Shown here: one piece after another, positions 24,884-34,247 of the stretch
Position numbering within the stretch: position 1 is the stretch's first letter
Layout of the letters: the number at the start of each line of letters is the position of its first letter
NCBI GenBank assembly: GCA_001724025.1
Contig: MEDJ01000005.1
Span: forward strand, 50,694 to 114,693
Reading direction: 5' to 3'
Source: Acidobacteria bacterium SCN 69-37
GTDB taxonomy: Bacteria > Acidobacteriota > Vicinamibacteria > Vicinamibacterales > SCN-69-37
DNA length: 64,000 nt
Notes under the pieces: model-generated
Seen by the model: the letters and a program-made list of their open reading frames with translations, nothing else
Databases searched by the model: none
Told to the model about the DNA's origin: nothing
Program-made: the position numbers and the translations under genes

Positions 24884-25951
24884 TCAGGGCTGACCGGTTT
24901 CGATCCGGCGCTTCGTGTTGACCAGCACCGTCCCCGTGGCCTCGCGCGCCTCGTTGCGCACGCGCCGCCTGACGAACAGCCCGGTGAAGCCGGTCATCCC
25001 GTCGGTGCGGCTCGACATGACGGTGACGAACCAGAAGCCGGGCCCGCGCGCCGGATCGGGCAGCAGCACGCGCAGTTCGAGCGCACTGCGGAAGTAATGG
25101 TTCGCGTAGATCATCTTCGACGCGACCACCACATCCTCGGGCCGCTCGCGGATGGTGAGGTGACTGATCCGGATCGTCGGCTTCAGGCCGAACTCCGTTT
25201 CCTGCCAGTAGACGAACGACGAGGCCCCGGGCAGCCAGACACGCGGAAACCCGATCAGGTACCGATGGACGTCGGGCATGTAGGTCGCGAGCAGCGGCAT
25301 GTCGTCGACCATGGCGCGGAACTCGTCGCCCATCGAGATCGGCGTGCCCTTGTCGCGGAGCATCGGCAGCCGGCTGTTCCCACCTGCCAGATACGCCGTC
25401 GTGTAGTCATACAACACGTGCCGCATCATCCGTTCGGCCTCGGCGTGCCGGTCCGCCGAGGTCCAGTCGATCCGCGTGTGGAACGCGTCGATCGCGGCCT
25501 CGTCGAGCTTGATCTCGCAATCGCCGACGCGGCAGTTCCGCAGGTCGGAGACGAGCGCGGGCGTCAGCCGCGCGCCGGCAAAGTCATCGAGCTGCGGCGG
25601 CCGCCCGACGCGCCTGGTGATCCGGAACGCCTTGCCGCGCTCCCAGGATTCGATGTCGCGGATGGCCTCGACATAGCGCTGCGGGGGCGCGGCGATCCAG
25701 ATGGCCCCGAACACGGACACCTGCTCGCTCGCGTCGCTGGTGAGCAGCTTCGTGACGGGCCCGCCGGCCGCCAGCCGGCGGCGATCGCCCTGGCTCGGGT
25801 GCACGGCCTCGTCGAGGAAGCGCGCGAAGAGCGGCGGCAGGGCGTCGACCTCCGCGGCCGGCGCACGCGTGGCCCCCAGGACCGCGAGCGCGAGGAGGGA
25901 CACGGCCAGCGGCCCGTTCGTGGAACTGGACCACCAGGTCGAGAACGCCAT
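24884..25951 (-). CDS. Conserved secreted protein of unknown function
   Basis: I do not recognise the family. The ATG ending at 25951 (MAFSTWWSSSTNGPLAVSLL) is chosen because TATGCT (25963-25958) lies 6 nt upstream, matching the leaderless pattern here. The 355-residue product has a signal peptide to about APAAEV and a mixed alpha/beta body. Notable parts are WERGKAFRITRRVGRPPQLD, LRNCRVGDCEIKLDEAAID (two cysteines close together), MRHVLYDYTTAYLAGGNSRL, SSFVYWQETEFGLKPTIRIS and VVASKMIYANHYFRSALELR. The later beta-strand pattern could be a lipid- or steroid-binding sandwich, but this is a guess. It is convergent with the A/B-barrel gene. Confidence 0.55.
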   Translation of the reverse strand: MAFSTWWSSSTNGPLAVSLLALAVLGATRAPAAEVDALPPLFARFLDEAVHPSQGDRRRLAAGGPVTKLLTSDASEQVSVFGAIWIAAPPQRYVEAIRDIESWERGKAFRITRRVGRPPQLDDFAGARLTPALVSDLRNCRVGDCEIKLDEAAIDAFHTRIDWTSADRHAEAERMMRHVLYDYTTAYLAGGNSRLPMLRDKGTPISMGDEFRAMVDDMPLLATYMPDVHRYLIGFPRVWLPGASSFVYWQETEFGLKPTIRISHLTIRERPEDVVVASKMIYANHYFRSALELRVLLPDPARGPGFWFVTVMSSRTDGMTGFTGLFVRRRVRNEAREATGTVLVNTKRRIETGQP

Positions 25952-26043
25952 GGCCACAGCATACGGCACGGCCGCAACGTCCGCGGCCCTGCCGTCGTAA
26001 CCCACCGAGCGTGCAATCGACCATCACCAGAGAGGGGCCGCGC

Positions 26044-27141
26044 ATGGCAGGCAGCAGGAATCGATTCGTGGGGGCCGGCGCCATCGTCGCCGCTGTCGCG
26101 GCCGCCGTCACCTTGACGCTGGCCGGCAGCCAGACGCCGGCCACGCGCCTGCCCGACAGGCTGAGCGACGCGGACTTCTGGCGGCTGTCGCAGGATCTGT
26201 CCGAGCCCGACGGCACCTTCCACTCGGAAAACCTGGTCTCGAACGAGATCCGGTTCCAGACGATCCTCCCGTCGCTCATCGAGACCGTGCCGGCCGGGCG
26301 CGCCTACATCGGCGTCGGGTCCGAACAGAACTTCACCTATATCGCCGCCGTCCGCCCGGCCATCGCGTTCATCGTGGACCTCCGGCGCGGCAACCTCGAC
26401 CTGCACCTGATCTACAAGGCCCTCTTCGAACTGTCGACCGACCGTGCCGAGTTCGTCTCGCGGCTGTTCTCACGCCCGAGGCCCGCCGGTCTCACCGCGA
26501 CGTCCAGCATCGACGAGATCTTCGCCGCCTACGCCGGGGTGGCGCCCGACGAGGCGACATACGCCGCGAACCTGCGCGCCATCGAGGCGCACCTGACGAC
26601 CACGCACGGCTTCGCGCTGCTCGACGGCGATCACGACGGTATCCGGTTCGTCTATCGGTCGTGGTTCGAGGCCGGCCCTGACCTCCACTACCAGCTCACG
26701 GGCCGCGGCCGCATGGGCGGCGGCTTCCCGACCTACGCGGACCTCATGACCACGACCGACGGCAGCGGACGGCAACGCAGCTACCTGGCGTCGGCCGACG
26801 CGTTCCGCACGTTGAAGGATCTGCACGCGCGCAACCTGATTGTGCCGGTCGTCGGCAACTTCGGCGGTCCAGGCGCGTTGCGGGGCGTCGCCGCATGGCT
26901 CACGGCGCACCAGACACGGGTCGGTGCCTTCTACACGTCGAACGTCGAGCAGTACCTGCGGCGCGACGGACTGTGGGACGCGTTCTGCGCGAGCGCGGCC
27001 ACGTTCCCGATCGACGGATCGAGCCTGTTCATCCGCTCCGAACGCGGAGGATTCGCCGGAACCCCAGGGCGCGGCATGGGCGGATTCGCATCGATGCTCC
27101 AGCCGATCGCCGATCGCGTGGCGCCGTGCACGGCACGATGA
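26044..27141 (+). CDS. Conserved exported protein, Rossmann-like, unknown function
   Basis: The start MAGSRNRFVG (26044) follows AGAGGGG. The 365-residue product has an N-terminal hydrophobic export segment (IVAAVAAAVTLTLAGSQTPA). Its body contains RLSDADFWRLSQDLSEPDGT, VPAGRAYIGVGSEQNFTYIA and AFIVDLRRGNLDLHLIYKA, which resembles a Rossmann-like nucleotide- or SAM-binding start (Gly-rich loop, then an acidic strand end). Further on are HGFALLDGDHDGIRFVY, LIVPVVGNFGGPGALRGVAA and VGAFYTSNVEQYLRRDG. It looks like a methyltransferase-fold relative of unknown activity; I claim only the fold hint. It stands alone between convergent and divergent neighbours. Confidence 0.55.
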   Translation: MAGSRNRFVGAGAIVAAVAAAVTLTLAGSQTPATRLPDRLSDADFWRLSQDLSEPDGTFHSENLVSNEIRFQTILPSLIETVPAGRAYIGVGSEQNFTYIAAVRPAIAFIVDLRRGNLDLHLIYKALFELSTDRAEFVSRLFSRPRPAGLTATSSIDEIFAAYAGVAPDEATYAANLRAIEAHLTTTHGFALLDGDHDGIRFVYRSWFEAGPDLHYQLTGRGRMGGGFPTYADLMTTTDGSGRQRSYLASADAFRTLKDLHARNLIVPVVGNFGGPGALRGVAAWLTAHQTRVGAFYTSNVEQYLRRDGLWDAFCASAATFPIDGSSLFIRSERGGFAGTPGRGMGGFASMLQPIADRVAPCTAR

Positions 27142-27181
27142 CGACCGCGTCGGTGACACAGCCGCGGCACGCGCGCGGCGG

Positions 27182-29146
27182 TCACGGCCTGTGCGCGCCG
27201 TCAGGCGCCACCGGCCGCGGCAGGCCGGCGGCCGCGTAGATCTCGGCTTCGTCGAGACTTTCGTGCTCGAGCAGCTGCGCGACAATCGCGTCGAGCTGCG
27301 CGCGGTGCTCGCGGATCAGGCGTCGGGCTTCCGCGTAGCACGCCTCCGTGATGCGCCGCACCTCGTCGTCGACGGCATCGAGCAGGGCGTCGGAGACGCC
27401 GGCCATCCGCGGATCCCCCTCGACCGGCAGGACCGACAACGGTCCGATGCGCTCCGACATGCCCCAGCGGCCGACCATCGACCGCGCGATGCGCGTCACC
27501 GCCTCGAGATCGGCCTCGGCGCCTGTCGTCACCACGTCGAAGACTTCCTGCTCGGCCGCCATGCCGCCGAGCGCCCCGATGATGCGGCCACGCAGGTAGG
27601 CCGCGTCGTAGCCGTACCTGTCGGTATCGGGGGTCGACAGCGTCACGCCGAGCGCGCGGCCGCGCGGGATGATCGACACCTTGCGCACGGGATCGGCACC
27701 CGGCTGCAGCAGGCCGATGAGCGCGTGCCCGGCCTCGTGATACGCCGTCCGCCGGCGCTCGGCCTCGGGAATCACGACGGCGCGGGCCGTGCCGAGTTGC
27801 ACTTTTTCGAGTGCATCCATCAGGTCGCGCTGCGCCACGGCCTCGTGTGCGCGACGCGCGGCGAGCAGCGCGGCCTCGTTCACGAGATTGGCGAGATCGG
27901 CGCCCGTCATGCCGGGTGTCGCCGCGGCCACCGCCTCGAGACGCACGTCGGCGGCCAGCGGCACCTTCCGCGTATGGACCTCGAGAATGGCCACGCGCCC
28001 CGTGTGATCGGGTGGGTGGACCTGAATCTGCCGATCGAACCGCCCGGCACGCAGCAGCGCGGGATCCAGGACGTCGGGCCTGTTGGTCGCCGCCAGCACG
28101 ACGACGCCCTCGTGACCGGAGAAGCCGTCCATCTCGGTGAGGATCTGGTTGAGCGTCTGCTCGCGCTCGTCGTGGCCGCCGTACGCCCGCGCGCCGCCCC
28201 GCGCCCGGCCGATGGTGTCGATCTCGTCGATGAAAACGATCGCCGGCGCCACCTTCCGGGCCTCGGTGAACAGCTCGCGTACGCGGCTCGCGCCCACGCC
28301 CACGATCATCTCGATGAACTCCGAGGCACTGGCACTGAAGAACGGCACGCCAGCCTCGCCGGCCGTGGCGCGCGCGAGCAGCGTCTTGCCGGTGCCCGGC
28401 GCGCCGGCCAGCAGCACGCCCTTCGGCGCCCGCGCCCCGAGCTGGCGATATTTCCCGGGGTCCTTCAGGAAATCGACGATCTCGCTGATCTCGTTCTCCA
28501 CCTCGTCGATGCCCGCGACGTCGTCGAACGTCACGCGCACGGACTCGGGATCGACGCGCGTCTTGCGCCCGCCCGATCCGAACATGTTGCCCATCGCGCG
28601 CTGCTGGCCGCGATACATCCAGATATAGAAGCCCACCAGCAGCAGGATCGGCGCGAACGAGAAGAGCAGGTTCACCAGCACGCCGCGCTGCTGCACGATC
28701 GGCGTGGCGCGCACGACCGCGCCGCCCTCGGCCAGTTCGGCCAGCAGGTCGTCGGTGGCGAACGTCGGCCGCTCGGTGGTGAACTGCTCGTAGGTCCTGT
28801 CCGTCTCGCCGGGCACGGCCACGGCACGGCGCAGCCGTCCCTCGATCGAGTCTCCGCGCGTGAACACCGCCTCGACGTTCTTCGCGCTCACCTGCGTCTT
28901 GAACTCGGTGTACGCCACCGCCTCGGGCCCGGCCATCCAGTCCTGCAGCGTGAAGACGCCGAACAGCAGCAGGTATCCGAGGAGCCAGATGCCGAGCGTC
29001 AGCCAGCGGGACGGCCGACGAGGCGACGAGGCATCGGCAGACGGCAGCCCCTCGGTGCGCCAGGGCTTATTCGTGTGCGGCGACGCATCGGCCGGCACGG
29101 GATCGCGCGGCATCTGCGCCGGTGAGGATCCATTCGATTCCGTCAT
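27182..29146 (-). CDS. ftsH: ATP-dependent zinc metalloprotease FtsH
   Basis: The chosen start ([11 protein letters not shown]) gives 654 residues. The protein has a 45-residue Pro/Ser-rich cytoplasmic tail, a first membrane helix ([19 protein letters not shown]), a periplasmic FtsH_ext domain, a second helix ([20 protein letters not shown]) and the AAA+ domain: Walker A GAPGTGKT at about 248-255, Walker [12 protein letters not shown] and an SRH ending in GRFDRQI. The M41 protease domain has HEAGH at 470-474 as zinc ligands. FtsH degrades misfolded or regulatory membrane proteins. Length and motifs are normal; the N-terminal extension is a little long. It is transcribed with the upstream lipoprotein gene, 28 bp away. 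AGGACGGAAGG precedes the start. Confidence 0.92.
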   Translation of the reverse strand: MTESNGSSPAQMPRDPVPADASPHTNKPWRTEGLPSADASSPRRPSRWLTLGIWLLGYLLLFGVFTLQDWMAGPEAVAYTEFKTQVSAKNVEAVFTRGDSIEGRLRRAVAVPGETDRTYEQFTTERPTFATDDLLAELAEGGAVVRATPIVQQRGVLVNLLFSFAPILLLVGFYIWMYRGQQRAMGNMFGSGGRKTRVDPESVRVTFDDVAGIDEVENEISEIVDFLKDPGKYRQLGARAPKGVLLAGAPGTGKTLLARATAGEAGVPFFSASASEFIEMIVGVGASRVRELFTEARKVAPAIVFIDEIDTIGRARGGARAYGGHDEREQTLNQILTEMDGFSGHEGVVVLAATNRPDVLDPALLRAGRFDRQIQVHPPDHTGRVAILEVHTRKVPLAADVRLEAVAAATPGMTGADLANLVNEAALLAARRAHEAVAQRDLMDALEKVQLGTARAVVIPEAERRRTAYHEAGHALIGLLQPGADPVRKVSIIPRGRALGVTLSTPDTDRYGYDAAYLRGRIIGALGGMAAEQEVFDVVTTGAEADLEAVTRIARSMVGRWGMSERIGPLSVLPVEGDPRMAGVSDALLDAVDDEVRRITEACYAEARRLIREHRAQLDAIVAQLLEHESLDEAEIYAAAGLPRPVAPDGAHRP

Positions 29147-29174
29147 GTCCGCCGGCCTTCCGTCCTTCGCCGCG

Positions 29175-29765
29175 CTACCATCCCGACATCTTCGATTCGT
29201 CGAGACCGGCCACATCGAACGTGGCCGTGCGTGTCCCGCCGGCCCTCACGGGGAACTCGATGCTGATGCGCGTGGCCTCACCGGTCAGCCGCCACAGCGC
29301 CTGCCAGTCGTTGATGAACAGCGCAATCGCGTCGTCGGACGTCGGCCGACGCGCCGCCATTCGCCGCGGCGCGTCGTCGTCAGCGACGACGGTGACCGAG
29401 CAGCGCGGGGCACACTCGAAGTCGCCGGCCTGCAGCACGAGGTAGCTGCTCCGTCCCCACGTGGCGTGATCGCGGAAGACGAGCAGGACCGCGCGCTCCG
29501 CCAGTCCGTCGGTATCCACGCTGTTGGCCGAGCGGATCGCGGCCGAAAACTGCCGCGCCCCGGCCATGGTGGTTTCGTTGTACGTCCAGAGCGCCGCCAG
29601 CCGCTGCGTCTCGAGGCGCGCCGTCCGCGCCTCGGCCTCGGCAGCCAGTTCCGCCTCGCGTGCCGCGGCAGCCGCTGCCTTGTCGGCCTCCCGCGCCGGA
29701 TCACCAGAACACGCCGGGGACGCGATCGCGACGACCAGCAGGACGAGCAGGGACACGATTCTCAC
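29175..29765 (-). CDS. Small lipoprotein of unknown function upstream of ftsH
   Basis: This 196-residue product starts with GTG behind GAGGAG. It has a lipobox (VVAIASPAC, Cys at about residue 19), an alanine/glutamate-rich coiled-coil stretch (about 25-55, [20 protein letters not shown]) and a small beta-rich domain with two cysteines ([20 protein letters not shown]) that may form a disulfide. Late segments read [20 protein letters not shown] and [20 protein letters not shown]. It is not a recognised family. Being directly upstream of ftsH suggests a link to envelope quality control, but that is only context. Confidence 0.6.
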   Translation of the reverse strand: MRIVSLLVLLVVAIASPACSGDPAREADKAAAAAAREAELAAEAEARTARLETQRLAALWTYNETTMAGARQFSAAIRSANSVDTDGLAERAVLLVFRDHATWGRSSYLVLQAGDFECAPRCSVTVVADDDAPRRMAARRPTSDDAIALFINDWQALWRLTGEATRISIEFPVRAGGTRTATFDVAGLDESKMSGW

Positions 29766-29830
29766 GGCAGACTCCTCGCGTGCCTCTCATGGTACCCGCA
29801 ATCCCCGCACGCCACGCCGCGCCCCCGGGA

Positions 29831-29836
29831 TATCCT
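29831..29836 (+). promoter_or_regulatory. -10 element (TATCCT) of the SDR/ankyrin pair
   Basis: TATCCT ends 8 nt before the ATG at 29845, in the same arrangement as other leaderless starts here. The promoter remains intact although the first gene is deleted internally. Confidence 0.4.
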
Positions 29837-29844
29837 CTGAGGCC

Positions 29845-30162
29845 ATGCCGTCTCCGTTCGATCTCAGCGGCCACGTCGCCATCGTGACGGGCGCCAACAC
29901 CGGCATCGGGCAGGGCATCGCCCTTGCCCTGGCGCGCGCCGGTGCCGATGTCGCGCTCGTCGGGCGCACGGCTGCCACGGACACGGCTGACGCGACCCGG
30001 GCGATGGGCCGCCGCGCGCACCAGGTGCTCGATCGGATCCCGGCCGGTCGCTGGGGCACGCCGGCCGACATCGGCGGCGTCGCGGTCTTCCTGGCATCGC
30101 CGGCGACCGACTGCGTCCATGGCCACGTCCTCGCCGTCGACGGCGGCTGGCTCGCCCGATGA
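29845..30162 (+). pseudogene. Internally deleted short-chain dehydrogenase/reductase
   Basis: The 105-residue frame joins the start of an SDR ([20 protein letters not shown], the TGxxxGIG cofactor loop, [14 protein letters not shown]) to the end of one ([40 protein letters not shown]). Both ends resemble the KduD (2-deoxy-D-gluconate 3-dehydrogenase) type. About 145 residues are missing, including the NNAG motif, catalytic Ser and YxxxK, so it cannot be an active SDR. The join is in frame near residue 62. The stop overlaps the ankyrin gene start (ATGA), so the remnant may persist because it keeps the downstream gene translated. An alternative is an assembly deletion. Confidence 0.75.
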
Positions 30163-31496
30163 GCGCCGACGAGACGCCGCGCCCACACCGGCCGACTGAC
30201 GACGCGGCGGCGACGCGCGATGTGGCGGCGTTCCGCGACGCGGTCGTGGCGGGAGACGTCGCCCGTGCGCGGCAGTTGCTGACGTGGCCGCACGTGCGCG
30301 ATCGCGTCGACGATCCGCTGTTTGCGTTCGGCCGGAGCGCGGTCCACGAAGCCGCGACGAACGTGCCGCTGCTGGAGGTGCTGCTGGCGGCCGGTGCGAA
30401 TCCCGATCGCCCGAGCGTGTGGGCCAACGGCCCGTTCACACCGCTCGATCACGCCACCGAGGACACGGCCCGGTGGCTCCTGGCGCACGGCGCCACGCTG
30501 ACCCCGCACGCGGCGGCACGCCTCGGCTGGATCGACGATCTGCGGGCCCTGCTCGACGCCGATCGCACGGGCGTCCACGCACGCGGTGGCGACGGCGTGC
30601 AGCCGCTGCACGGGGCGAAGACCGTGGCGATTGCGGACCTCCTGCTGGCGGCCGGCGCGGAGGTCGATACCCGCTGCCTCGATCACCAGTCCACGCCGGC
30701 GCAGTACGCGCTGGCCGATCGGCCCGACGTCTGCCGGTTCCTGCTCGATCACGACGCCACGCCCGACATCTTCATGGCCGCGCGCCTGGGCGATCTCGCG
30801 CTTACCGACCGTCTGTGCGAGGCCGATCCCGCGTGTGTCGCCGCGCGTATCGGCGATGTCGGCTACGCGCCCGTCTCACCCGTCTCGATTTACGGCTGGA
30901 CGCTCGGGTTCGGGCTGTCACCGCACCAGGTTGCGGGACGATACGGACATCACGACGTGCAGGATCGACTCACGTCGAAGAGTCAGGCTCGCGTGCGATT
31001 CGCGAACGCGGTGCTGGCCACTGACGAACCGGCGGTGCTGGCGATCCTGGCCGAGGATCCGTCGGTCGCCGCGGCGTATTCGGCCGATCCCCATGGATCA
31101 CTCGCGCGCGCGATTTTTCACGGCCACCTCGAGGCCGCCGCATTGATGATCCGCCTCGGGTTCGATCCGGCCGTGCCGGGCGTGGACGGCGGGACCGCCC
31201 TGCACGCGGCCTGCTGGATGGGTCACGTGCCGCTCGTCGAGCGACTGATCGCCGTGGGCGGCGTCGCGCTCGACGCCCGCGATCCGGTCCACGGCAGCAC
31301 GCCGCTCGGGTGGGCGGCGTTCGGATCCGTGCACCGCCGCGCGGCCGACGGCGACTACGCGGCCGTCATCGAGCGGCTCGTCGCGGCCGGGGCGGACATC
31401 CGGGCCGCCGGAAACGGCCAGGGCCGATCGCTCCTCGCAATGGCCGAGGGCCACCCGGCCGTGCAGCAGACCCTGCGACGTCTCGGCGCCGCCTGA
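30159..31496 (+). CDS. Ankyrin-repeat protein
   Basis: This 445-residue cytoplasmic protein has no signal peptide and is built of ankyrin-type helix-turn-helix units: [100 protein letters not shown] and [20 protein letters not shown] then [14 protein letters not shown]. About ten repeats are present, several degenerate. Ankyrin proteins bind other proteins; no partner is visible. It overlaps the deleted SDR gene by 4 nt and depends on its translation. The middle (about 230-290) fits the repeat poorly. Confidence 0.8.
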   Translation: MSADETPRPHRPTDDAAATRDVAAFRDAVVAGDVARARQLLTWPHVRDRVDDPLFAFGRSAVHEAATNVPLLEVLLAAGANPDRPSVWANGPFTPLDHATEDTARWLLAHGATLTPHAAARLGWIDDLRALLDADRTGVHARGGDGVQPLHGAKTVAIADLLLAAGAEVDTRCLDHQSTPAQYALADRPDVCRFLLDHDATPDIFMAARLGDLALTDRLCEADPACVAARIGDVGYAPVSPVSIYGWTLGFGLSPHQVAGRYGHHDVQDRLTSKSQARVRFANAVLATDEPAVLAILAEDPSVAAAYSADPHGSLARAIFHGHLEAAALMIRLGFDPAVPGVDGGTALHAACWMGHVPLVERLIAVGGVALDARDPVHGSTPLGWAAFGSVHRRAADGDYAAVIERLVAAGADIRAAGNGQGRSLLAMAEGHPAVQQTLRRLGAA

Positions 31497-31563
31497 TCCG
31501 CACACGGCGAGTGGCCCACGGCGTCGCACCTTCGTCGTGGAACGTGCGTACGACAGCCAGTGC

Positions 31564-32331
31564 CTACCGACGACCGACCGTGTACGGCAGCGTCAGCGAT
31601 CCCGACAGCACGTCGAACACCTCGTAGACGCCGAGCATCGGCTTGTCGCGATCGGCGGCGTGCGCGTCGCCGGCGGCCGGTGCGGACACTTCCATGTAGC
31701 AGGTCACCGCATCGTAGCGGAACGCGGGCGCGCCCTCACCGATCCACAGGCGCGACACGGGCACGATCACCCGCAATGCCTGCGCGCGGGTGGTCACCGC
31801 GTACCCGGGCGAATCCATGTACATCGGCATGCCGGGATTGGTCGGCGGCAGCACCACGGCGTCGGCCTTGGTGAACGCCTTCACACTCAGCCCGCCGGGC
31901 ACGCGCGTGTCCGGCACCAGGACCACCCAGTGCGTGTGCCACGTGACGCCGTCGTTCCCGAAGTTGCCGTCGCGATTCTCGTCCCAGAGTGGCGTGTCGT
32001 CGAAGTCCGGGTGCGACGTCACGGCCAGGGCCAGCGTGCCGTCTGTCTGGCTGAAGCCGGCCGCCGTTGGCGGCAGCGTCGTCGGAAAGACGTAGCCGAG
32101 CACTGGAGCCCCATCGAGTTGCCCGCGCGCACGCGGCGTCGTGCGCCCCGCGGTGCCCGCAACCTGCTGTTCGAACACCAGCAGATCGAGATCCACCATG
32201 TGCGTGACGGAAGCCGCCGTCAGATCGAAGTCCGCGTTGTCATAGCTGGTGGCCTGCTGTGCCGCTGCGGGCGCCAGCATCCAGGGCAGCAGCATGAGAC
32301 CGAACGTGAAGAGTGTCGTGCGTCGTGTCAT
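31564..32331 (-). CDS. Conserved secreted protein of unknown function
   Basis: Three ATG codons occur in a row; the last (MTRRTTLFTF) stands 6 nt after AGGAG and is preferred. The 255-residue product has a signal peptide (LMLLPWMLAPAAA) and a beta-rich body: DFDLTAASVTHMVDLDLLVF, VLGYVFPTTLPPTAAGFSQT, DENRDGNFGNDGVTWHTHWV, VLVPDTRVPGGLSVKAF and AFRYDAVTCYMEVSAPAAGD. DENRDGNFGNDG looks like a calcium-binding loop and WHTHWV could bind metal. I do not know the family. It is divergent from an HxlR-type regulator, which may control it. Confidence 0.6.
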   Translation of the reverse strand: MTRRTTLFTFGLMLLPWMLAPAAAQQATSYDNADFDLTAASVTHMVDLDLLVFEQQVAGTAGRTTPRARGQLDGAPVLGYVFPTTLPPTAAGFSQTDGTLALAVTSHPDFDDTPLWDENRDGNFGNDGVTWHTHWVVLVPDTRVPGGLSVKAFTKADAVVLPPTNPGMPMYMDSPGYAVTTRAQALRVIVPVSRLWIGEGAPAFRYDAVTCYMEVSAPAAGDAHAADRDKPMLGVYEVFDVLSGSLTLPYTVGRR

Positions 32332-32416
32332 CATCATCTCCTGTGACGATGCTAGTGACGGCTTCGACGGCTGAACAGCACGCACAAGTTCGTAGTGTAG
32401 GCACCAGACGGTACCC

Positions 32417-32800
32417 ATGACGCAGCCCTCGCCTTCCTCGCCCCGCCTGACGATCCGCCGCATGGTGGAGGACGTGGTGGGGTGCAAGTGGACGCTGCAC
32501 GTGCTCGCGCAGGTGCGTGCCGGCGTGAATCGACCGGGGCAACTGGTGCGCAGCGCCGAGGGGCTCACCACGAAAGTCCTGAACGAGCGACTCGTGAAGC
32601 TGGTCCGCTACGGCGTTCTGGAACGACACGCGTATCCCGAAATCCCGCCGCGCGTCGAATACCACCTCACGCCGCTCGGCACGCGACTCGACGCGCTGCT
32701 GGACGCGATCGATGCGCTGCAGCGGGACGTCGATGCGGATCGCATAGCGCCCGCGGCGCGCGCGCTATCCTCGAACGATGACGATGACGGCCGGACCTGA
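32417..32800 (+). CDS. HxlR-family winged-helix transcriptional regulator
   Basis: The 127-residue protein shows the HxlR pattern: MVEDVVGCKWTLHVLAQV, a recognition helix region (GLTTKVLNERLVKLVRYGVL) and the wing (PPRVEYHLTPLGTRLDALLD). Members act as homodimers, often sensing electrophiles, disulfide stress or formaldehyde. Cys23 just before the conserved KWT is where many relatives have glycine, and it is the only cysteine, so thiol-based sensing is possible but unproven. It may repress the divergent secreted-protein gene across the 85-bp gap. The methyltransferase gene 6 nt downstream is probably co-transcribed. TAGTGT at 32393-32398 is a possible -10. Confidence 0.8.
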   Translation: MTQPSPSSPRLTIRRMVEDVVGCKWTLHVLAQVRAGVNRPGQLVRSAEGLTTKVLNERLVKLVRYGVLERHAYPEIPPRVEYHLTPLGTRLDALLDAIDALQRDVDADRIAPAARALSSNDDDDGRT

Positions 32801-32806
32801 CGTGCA

Positions 32807-33391
32807 ATGAACTGGATGCACAGGCGCCTGTGCGCCTCTCGACCGTGGCGGGCGTGGCTCACGCGCGACCTGCTGCCATGGGCGCTGACCGGCATTCCCG
32901 GCGGCGGCACTGTCCTGGAGATCGGTCCCGGTCCCGGTGCGGCCACCGATGTCCTGCTGACGTGGGCACAACGACTCACCTGCGTCGAGGTCGACAGCGC
33001 CCTCGCACGCACGCTCGCGCGACGGCTGACCGGGCGGGACGTCGACATCCGCTGCGAAGATGCGACGAGCCTGTCAGCCCCCGACGCGTCGTTCGACACC
33101 GTCGTCTGCCTCATGATGCTGCACCACGTGGCACCGGCGGCCCGGCAGGATCGCCTCCTGGCCGAGGCCGCGCGCGTGCTGCGTCCGGGCGGTACGTTCG
33201 TGCTGCTCGACAGCCGTCCGAGTCGCCTCATGGACGTACTGCACGTACGCGACACGATGCTGCTTTCCGATCCCGGGACGTTCGCGGACCGACTCACCGC
33301 GGCGGGCTTCGATCGGGCAGCCATCGACGTGCGATCCCACAGCTTCCGCGCCGTGGCGCGCCGCCCCGATGCGCAGGCCCACCTGCACTGA
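32807..33391 (+). CDS. Class I SAM-dependent methyltransferase
   Basis: This 194-residue protein has a Methyltransf_11-type core: motif I VLEIGPGPGAATDVL, the acidic residue after strand 2 (CVEVDSALARTLARRL), motif II/III DIRCEDATSLSAPDASFDTV, VCLMMLHHV and the post-motif AARVLRPGGTFVLLDS. The N-terminus (MNWMHRRLCASRPWR) resembles small methyltransferases of the UbiE/Coq5-like family. It probably modifies a small molecule; the substrate is not visible. It lies in an operon with the HxlR regulator. Confidence 0.8.
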   Translation: MNWMHRRLCASRPWRAWLTRDLLPWALTGIPGGGTVLEIGPGPGAATDVLLTWAQRLTCVEVDSALARTLARRLTGRDVDIRCEDATSLSAPDASFDTVVCLMMLHHVAPAARQDRLLAEAARVLRPGGTFVLLDSRPSRLMDVLHVRDTMLLSDPGTFADRLTAAGFDRAAIDVRSHSFRAVARRPDAQAHLH

Positions 33392-33436
33392 GTGCGATCG
33401 CGTCTGTGAGCGGGAACGCGCGCGATCGCTGCACGC

Positions 33437-33826
33437 CTACAGCGCTTCGCCCTCGCACTCGGGACAGGCGTGGCTGACGAAGCGAAGCCACTCCAGCGCT
33501 TCCAGAGCCGACAGCCGCGACAGGGCATCCGGTCCCGACGCAGCCACGGCGATCTCTCCCCAGCGATCCGCCACGAGCACCGCCGGCGCCGGCAGCCCCG
33601 CCACGACGTCGCGCGTGATGACGACGGTCGCCTCGAGCCGGCTGAACTCGTCGGCGTACGAGGCCCCCTCCCGCACCCAGGCGTCGGCTTCATCGGATGG
33701 CGCTGGGTCTCCGAGCACGGCGAGCACGAGATTCCGCTGCTGCCAGATGTCGAGATAGGCGACGGGGGTCCCGTCGAGACCGTGAACCGTGAAGTGTGGA
33801 ACCGCGTCTCCTCGCGTCAGCATCAT
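33437..33826 (-). CDS. Redoxin-like protein without a standard peroxidatic cysteine
   Basis: This 129-residue protein resembles a small AhpC/TSA or thioredoxin-fold protein: GDAVPHFTVHGLDGTPVAYL, DIWQQRNLVLAVLGDPA, LEATVVITRDVVAGLPAPAV and LVADRWGEIAVAA. The position that should carry the peroxidatic Cys reads GDPAPSDEA, with no cysteine. The only cysteines are in the C-terminal HACPECEGEAL, a CxxC that may bind metal or form a redox pair. Its start overlaps the DUF488 stop by 4 nt. With the NsrR-like operator ahead of that operon, a role in nitrosative stress is plausible but unproven. Confidence 0.65.
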   Translation of the reverse strand: MMLTRGDAVPHFTVHGLDGTPVAYLDIWQQRNLVLAVLGDPAPSDEADAWVREGASYADEFSRLEATVVITRDVVAGLPAPAVLVADRWGEIAVAASGPDALSRLSALEALEWLRFVSHACPECEGEAL

Positions 33827-34224
33827 GTACTCCCCTGCGACCGTCCGCGATGGCGCCGCAGATACTCGCCGAGCACCACTGCCTGGTTGTGTTCGGCATC
33901 GCGCGCCCCGAACACCAGCGTGGCGCGTCGGCCGTGCACGCGCGCGGCGAGCGCCTCCACGGCGTCGGGCCTAGTGTCGAGTTCGGCGATGTAGCGCCGG
34001 CGGAACTCGTCCCACCGGGCCGGATCGTGCCCGAACCAGCGGCGCAGGTCGGCCGATGGCGCCACGTCCGGCATCCACTCGTCGACGGCGGCCTTCTCCC
34101 GGCTCAGACCTCGCGGCCACAGCCGATCGACCAGGACACGCACGCCGTCGCCGCGGGCCGGGGGATCGTAGACGCGCTTGAGGCGGAGACGATCCACCGA
34201 CGGTTTCGACGGGGCTTTCGTCAT
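33823..34224 (-). CDS. DUF488 (YeaO-like) family protein
   Basis: This 133-residue protein matches the DUF488 signature: LKRVYDPPARGDGVRVLVDR, LWPRGLSREKAAVDEWMPDV, APSADLRRWFGHDPARWDEF and LVFGARDAEHNQAVVLGEYL. The biochemical role of this family is unsettled. Its gene is often beside NO-detoxification or haemoglobin genes, as here. It begins 14 bp from the divergent nsrR ATG, and TAAAAT (34237-34232) 7 nt upstream suggests a leaderless transcript whose promoter is covered by an NsrR-like operator. It is the first gene of a two-gene operon with the redoxin-like gene. Confidence 0.8.
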   Translation of the reverse strand: MTKAPSKPSVDRLRLKRVYDPPARGDGVRVLVDRLWPRGLSREKAAVDEWMPDVAPSADLRRWFGHDPARWDEFRRRYIAELDTRPDAVEALAARVHGRRATLVFGARDAEHNQAVVLGEYLRRHRGRSQGST

Positions 34225-34247
34225 AAACTGTATTTTAGATGCAACTT
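34225..34247. promoter_or_regulatory. NsrR-like operator overlapping both divergent start regions
   Basis: Read on the minus strand the 23-nt site begins AAGTTGCATCT and continues AAAATACAGTTT. It agrees at 19 of 23 positions with the palindromic NsrR site of enterobacterial hmp as I recall it (AAGATGCATTT + AAAATACATCTT). It covers the nsrR ATG, the minus-strand -10 TAAAAT and most of a plus-strand TAAACT (34224-34229). Binding would block both promoters at once. Confidence 0.65.
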
